Shown: positions 59,222-64,000 of the stretch, in pieces
How positions within the stretch are numbered: position 1 is the stretch's first letter
Layout: each line of letters opens with the position of its first letter
From: Stereum hirsutum FP-91666 SS1
Lineage: Eukaryota; Basidiomycota; Agaricomycetes; Russulales; Stereaceae
Direction: 5' to 3'
DNA length: 64,000 bases
Assembly: GCF_000264905.1 (NCBI RefSeq)
Contig: NW_006763151.1
Coordinates: 431,643 to 495,642, forward strand
Made by a program: the position numbers and the translations under genes
The notes under the pieces: model-generated
Told to the model about the DNA's origin: nothing
Databases searched by the model: none
The model's input: only the letters and a program-made list of their open reading frames with translations

Positions 59222-62200
59222 AGTGCTGTTGCATTATGTTTTTACGGGAATGTCTTGTATGCCTCGAGCGTCTTGTTGTACTCTTTAGATTCAATGAACA
59301 AACGGCTCATGTCGATCTGATACCTCGCCGCTGCATTGCGTATGTTCATGAATAGTTTTCTGTCTTCGGCCGTGGCTTGACTCAGTTCTTCCGACTACGT
59401 TGGTCGTCGCAACCAATACGAAGTGGGCCTGGTTGGGTTCCGGTCGTCGTAAAAGACCGGTTGCTTCGTCATCCTACATATCTTTGGAGCGCAGCCTCTA
59501 CTTCGACTGCTGACATCTATCTTCATAGAATATAGCCTCTGAATTGAAAGTTAGCCAAGACCAGTCGCTGTTGTCGCTCATAAGCATGTTCGCCATGAGA
59601 CCTGAGCTCTGTCCTCGTCTCGTCACGGCCTCCGAATCTTGAATCTGATCAACATGGACTATCGCAGCTCCGCCATCTTTCTGCAACCCGCAACAAGATC
59701 CGTTGCAATAGGTCGTGATATACGAACAGAATTCTCTCACTTGAGCACTTCCGCATGTTCTTCGAGGTCCGTTCTTCTCTGTCGTACCAGTGCACAGCCT
59801 GTCTGATTCTTTTCGGCCTGCTTTGATGCATGATACCAGAGAACATAGAGCGCACAACTGTTGGTACGTCTTCTCGGGTATTCTATCCACGATAGCCACG
59901 GAGATGAGTGGGAAGCTCACGCCTCTTCTTTTCAGCACACCACCTCACTGGCGCACAACGCGTTCTCATTCTCCAATTGTACGGCTTCCAACAATCGTCC
60001 CGGTGAGACGATACCGCTGATGATCAAGTTAAGTGTATGTGAAGTGTATGCCGTCTGTTCACGGCAATCTTTGTTATTGGTGGGATAAAGAGGCTGAGGA
60101 CCGCAGATGCATGGAAGCGTACGCATGTACGTGATCTACGCCGGGCTCCGCTGCGGGCCCGTCTGTAGACTCCTGGACTGCGATGCGCCGGGACCTATAG
60201 CAGGACTCATGGCTTGTGTGTCAAAGCGTGGTCATTGAGTGCGATCCCGCCTTTGCGGGCGGGGATTGGTGACCTATGACGAAGTTGGCCATAGGTCAGG
60301 CTCTAGCAGACTAACAAGTGGCCTGAGCAGTAGAGCTTGTCGAGCCTCAAGTCGCTTCTGGCTGTCGACCATCTTTGCGCTTTACCTCTTCGCTCCCACG
60401 TCGTCCATCTTGGAGTATGTTGAGACTCATAGTGACAGAACTTCGAGTGATTTGCGCGCATCTGTTGCTGTAACTCATTCCTTCAATCGCCGGGCGTGGA
60501 TAGCACTGTGTGGTGCCGTTGGACACCCAGGGCTCGCCTTCGTTGCTTTCACCTGCGTACCTGCTTCCGTGTGGCTAGTAGTCCGCAACTCTCTGATAAT
60601 GCACACCGATGCAATGAGCCCAAAGAGTTCGCCTCAATGCTACGTGGCTATCATTTTCTTGCATCAGTCCACGAGAGAGCGATAGAAACATGGGCTGATG
60701 AGGTCTTACTCCGCGCCATGATCCTCTTGTCACTGTCAATGTGACAGCTCATTATCCACACTTCACTTCGCGCTACTTGGTATGCTTGCGGAAGATGTAT
60801 AACTCACTCGGGGCTGTAGATAATCATTCTTCCCCCAGTAAGCGGGCCAGAGCTGCGGTTCCGTGTAGTTTCACCGGCCACCAGCCAACTTCGCTAACAA
60901 GATTGGCCATCTCGGGTTTCATTAGGCCTTTAATACGCGACATTCTTTGCCGATGGCAGTGGGCCATAGCCGCGCATAGAATGACGGTAGAATCACTGGG
61001 ACATTTCGTCATAATCATGAGTGTCTGAGCATGACCGTTGGAAGAATTTGCTTCGTTGAGCGCTGAGGGACAGAGGACAAAACTTACCTAGCGGCCATTG
61101 ACATGTGAAGTGGTCGTGTGCCACGGTAATCGAAACCTGGCGTCAGACCAGAGTGTGGGTACCTCTGTGGGTCCTCGAATTGTCCGCTCAATGCTCAGCG
61201 AAGCAGTAACATAACAGTGCGAATAGACGTGTTTATCACTTCCGACTTCCCCCGTTCATATCTTCATTGAGAGTCCTTCGGTCACACGGTCACTCATCGC
61301 GGCCTTACGCCTCTCGTATGCAAGCTTCCAAGCTCCCCGTCTCCGCAGCCAAATGCAAAGCTCCCAGCATGATTGACTTTGTATCATGACGAGCAGCAGA
61401 ACAACAACGACGTCACCTCGATCGCTCGTCCCTTGTCCATTAGTCTGAAGTCTTCCCTACTTCATCAACTACAACGGTCTTTCCAAGTCTCTTGTTTCTG
61501 TTTCCCATCCAACGCTCTCCCCACGGTAGGAGCGGAGCCATCTCAATACGTGAGGTTCTACGCCGCCCTCGCTGGTGACGACCTGAACTGGTCCAGCGGA
61601 CTTGACAGAGATTTGCCTCAGGCTCAAGCTCAAGATCACACACACTAAGTAAGGCTCCCTAGCACAATACGTATGCCGTCCTCATGTGGTGAGATATTTT
61701 TCTCCATCAGTGGGAGAGCGGGCTTGACGTTGCATGCCTGACGATGAACTCGGGTGGGATTCACGGCTTTCCCACAACGTCAGGTTTTATGTCAATCCAG
61801 CCACATCATCCATGGTTAGATTCGGGTCCCACGGGCAGCTATTTGAACCTTCTTCTGGTCTCCGGCCCAGAGTCTTCTGCAGGTTTCTTTCTTATGTACG
61901 CCACACACGGATCCCGGGCTAGCCCAGCTTTGACGGCTAGCAATTCATTTTCTCGTTATGCATGGTGTGATCGAACAGCACGGATTCATAATCGAGATAT
62001 TACCGAGCTATCCTCTCTCAGGCCATGGATCGCCCAGGATCGCCTTGCCTTCGAGATCAAAGCGACTAGAAGAAATATTACTTCTCAGCGTCCGACTCGA
62101 GCCTCGAGAATATAGGAAGCACATCCCAGGTGAGAGATACCAAGCACGATCCAGCGCATAAAATAGAGTTTTACTGCCCAATGCAGTCTCTTCGCCGACG

Positions 62201-64000
62201 CTTCTTCTGCCGCTCAGCGTTCATATCCCTCAGCTGCGACTACTTGCATGAGGCACCGGTGAGCGTAACATACTGAAAACTCTGCTCGTGCATCGATGCG
62301 TGAATGTCCACCGACTCTTTACGTCCCGGCGGGCTCTAGCGCGACTTTGAGCACACGCTTGTTGGCTTCCCCGTCCATGCGATTTAGGTGGAGCTTTGAA
62401 TGGGCGTTTATTCTATTTCCCGTAATACTCTCTGAGGTTTTGAGAGACCGCAATCGGCATGGAGAGTCAATACTACAGCGGGGCCTCGAGGAATTCATAT
62501 ACCAGATCGGTCGGCATAGCTCACCATTTTTACAGACATTGATACCGTCGGCACCAATCGCGGCACGCACAATCATCCACGCAAGCAGGCCACATTACAG
62601 TTGTACGTCTTTTGACCTTGACTCCAAAGGAAGCAACTCACACTTTACCACAGCCAGAGACAGGTATAGCTCGAAATAGTTCGAGTCGGATATTCGTGCA
62701 CCCCGACAGCAGTGATTTTAATCGACTCGAGACCCAAAAATACCTCAGTGCCCGAGCTTGTCTATGATGCCGTGGTATCATGACCTGTGCTCGGTGGCGG
62801 TCAGCGTCTGTCGACGTCCGGTGAGCATTTGGGCGTTATAACATGTGTCTCTTGACGTACAATATTGTAAGTTCAAGGGGAGTCTGCAAATTTTGTAGTC
62901 CGGAACGACCGCTTTCAGCGATCGTTCAAGAACGGGAATGAAGCTCTTGCCACCCGCCGCCATGACCATACGTCCATACGCCGTTGCATCCTTCATAGCC
63001 GACGAACGTTGACACTGTTTTGTTTTCGGCCCGATGTCGATTCTATGGGCGACTGTTAACGGCTGGTGGGTACTTTCTGTTGTCTTTGACACACAAGGTC
63101 TGGGGGAAGTTTTGTTTTGGTCAGAATTCTTTGTGTTCCGCTCCTCTGGTCTTTCAAGTTACCTAATGGTCCTGGGGTGGTGTGGCGCCGCGTTCGCAGC
63201 TCAACAAGAGTACCTCATCCCTCATCCGTCGACTGTACTTCTGAACGGCGAACCCTTGAACAGGCAAGGGCGCACATCAGCTCCTGTGGACGTCGTCTAT
63301 AATTAGGCCCTCTTCGAGGGACTTGTCTCGGCTTGCTCTCGGCCAAGACACGGCTCAGAACTTCAATTCCCGTGGCGCCCTGGAATAGAGTAATATTCCC
63401 CAAGGGTCTTCGCGGTCGACGAAGAAACACCAAGTCAGTCTATACGACATCAGCACCCTCCCCGTACATCGGAGAGACGCAACGGAAGGAGCTGATTGAC
63501 CTGAAAGGAAGTGCTTCAACGCGCTACTAGCGCACCTCCCTCGAATCTTATTCACAAGTGCACAACCGCAGTTTAGTCAATCCTATCTCTTCTGAACTTC
63601 GAACCGACCTAGGTACAACCCAGCCGCAGACGTGCAACACTCAACCCTGAGCTGCTCAATTTCTCGTTCAATCTTTCCAGCCGGTCGTCCTCTTCCTCTA
63701 CCTCGGGCTCATGAGACATCCGCAACACAACATCCTCAACATCTCGCAGTAGCCATATACTCTCACGACCCGTGCTACTCAGCTAACCCTATACGTATAT
63801 GTAGACCAATGGAGCTGCCTTAGAGCCAGGAGTACTTCATAGTAATACCACTATATAATCACCCAAGACACCTAAGACAAAGATCTACACCCGTACGAGT
63901 ATGTACTGTAACGGTAGTAACACGATTACAAGAAAAGCCACTGCAGTCATGGACCGACGGGCTGCCAAAAGAAAAAGGAGAACATGTACAAGAGAAGGCA
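59222..64000. other. Gene-poor right end
   Basis: No gene could be assigned. Hydrophobic + strand frames (60239-60685, 62296-62679, 63034-63306) and several minus-strand frames lack families or consistent splice chains. A GC-rich hairpin (ATCCCGCC, TTTG, CGGGCGGGGAT) lies near 60243-60265. Part of this stretch may be decayed genes or transposon remnants. Confidence 0.4.
59498..59938 (-). CDS. Possible small cysteine-containing protein
   Basis: Weak candidate: a 146-codon minus-strand frame. The second half looks most protein-like, with FCSYITTYCNGSCCGLQKDG, then AIVHVDQIQDSEA and DNSDWSWLTFNSEAIFYEDR. The first half may include an unrecognised intron. No clear signal peptide was seen. Unknown function. 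Confidence 0.25.
   Translation of the reverse strand: MLKRRGVSFPLISVAIVDRIPEKTYQQLCALCSLVSCIKAGRKESDRLCTGTTEKNGPRRTCGSAQVREFCSYITTYCNGSCCGLQKDGGAAIVHVDQIQDSEAVTRRGQSSGLMANMLMSDNSDWSWLTFNSEAIFYEDRCQQSK

Noticed and set aside
60239..60685. + strand hydrophobic frame of 148 codons
   Set aside because: No family, no splice context, and a competing frame in the same place; too weak to call a gene.
1..64000. tRNA genes, rRNA, CRISPR arrays, bacterial-type operons and viral genes
   Set aside because: No convincing A-box/B-box pair with a cloverleaf, no rRNA stretch, no regularly spaced repeats and no viral hallmark proteins were seen on either strand by eye. A tRNA covariance scan would be needed to exclude tRNAs fully.

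Overview
The window is nuclear DNA of a filamentous basidiomycete, most likely an Agaricomycete. Genes are dense and cut by many 50-75 nt introns with GTRNGT donors and CTGAAC-like branch sites. Several families are typical of mushroom-forming fungi: DUF6533 membrane proteins, DUF6589 proteins paired with RecQ-like helicases, large F-box families, and a GH115 xylan alpha-glucuronidase that points to plant-cell-wall decay. No viral or prokaryotic features were seen. Gene models below are spliced by hand from splice signals, reading phase and family resemblance; no database search was possible.

Layout. 0.7-1.7 kb (+): SFT2 Golgi trafficking protein. 2.0-9.7 kb (-): the inner-ring nucleoporin NUP192/NUP205, 12 exons with every phase agreeing. 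10.7-12.3 kb (+): DUF6533 multi-pass membrane protein. 12.9-17.8 kb (+): a two-domain DUF427 gene whose second intron holds a 3,982-bp insertion with inverted repeats and a 9-bp flanking repeat. The insertion carries a DUF6589 gene (+) and a RecQ-like helicase gene (-) that run into each other. 18.8-21.3 kb (+): F-box protein with an acidic tail. 22.6-24.6 kb (+): monocarboxylate-type MFS transporter; its 3' end also exists as a relic about 2.7 kb upstream. 25.2-29.6 kb (+): secreted GH115 alpha-glucuronidase. 30.4-33.8 kb (-): Ser/Thr-rich single-pass membrane protein. 35.2-40.8 kb (-): CHO2 phosphatidylethanolamine N-methyltransferase. 42.0-46.2 and 47.8-50.9 kb (-): two diverged F-box paralogues sharing a C-terminal module. 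50.9-58.0 kb: gene-poor with weak coding fragments. 58.1-59.2 kb (+): translation elongation factor 1-beta. 59.2-64 kb: no assignable gene.

Most genes are unrelated housekeeping or accessory genes. Functional links are limited: SFT2 and CHO2 both serve the endomembrane system, and the MFS transporter lies next to the hemicellulase. The strongest candidate for an unusual system is the DUF6589/RecQ element in the DUF427 intron. Removing the element plus one copy of the 9-bp repeat restores a 76-nt intron, and the two element genes look truncated against each other by an internal deletion.
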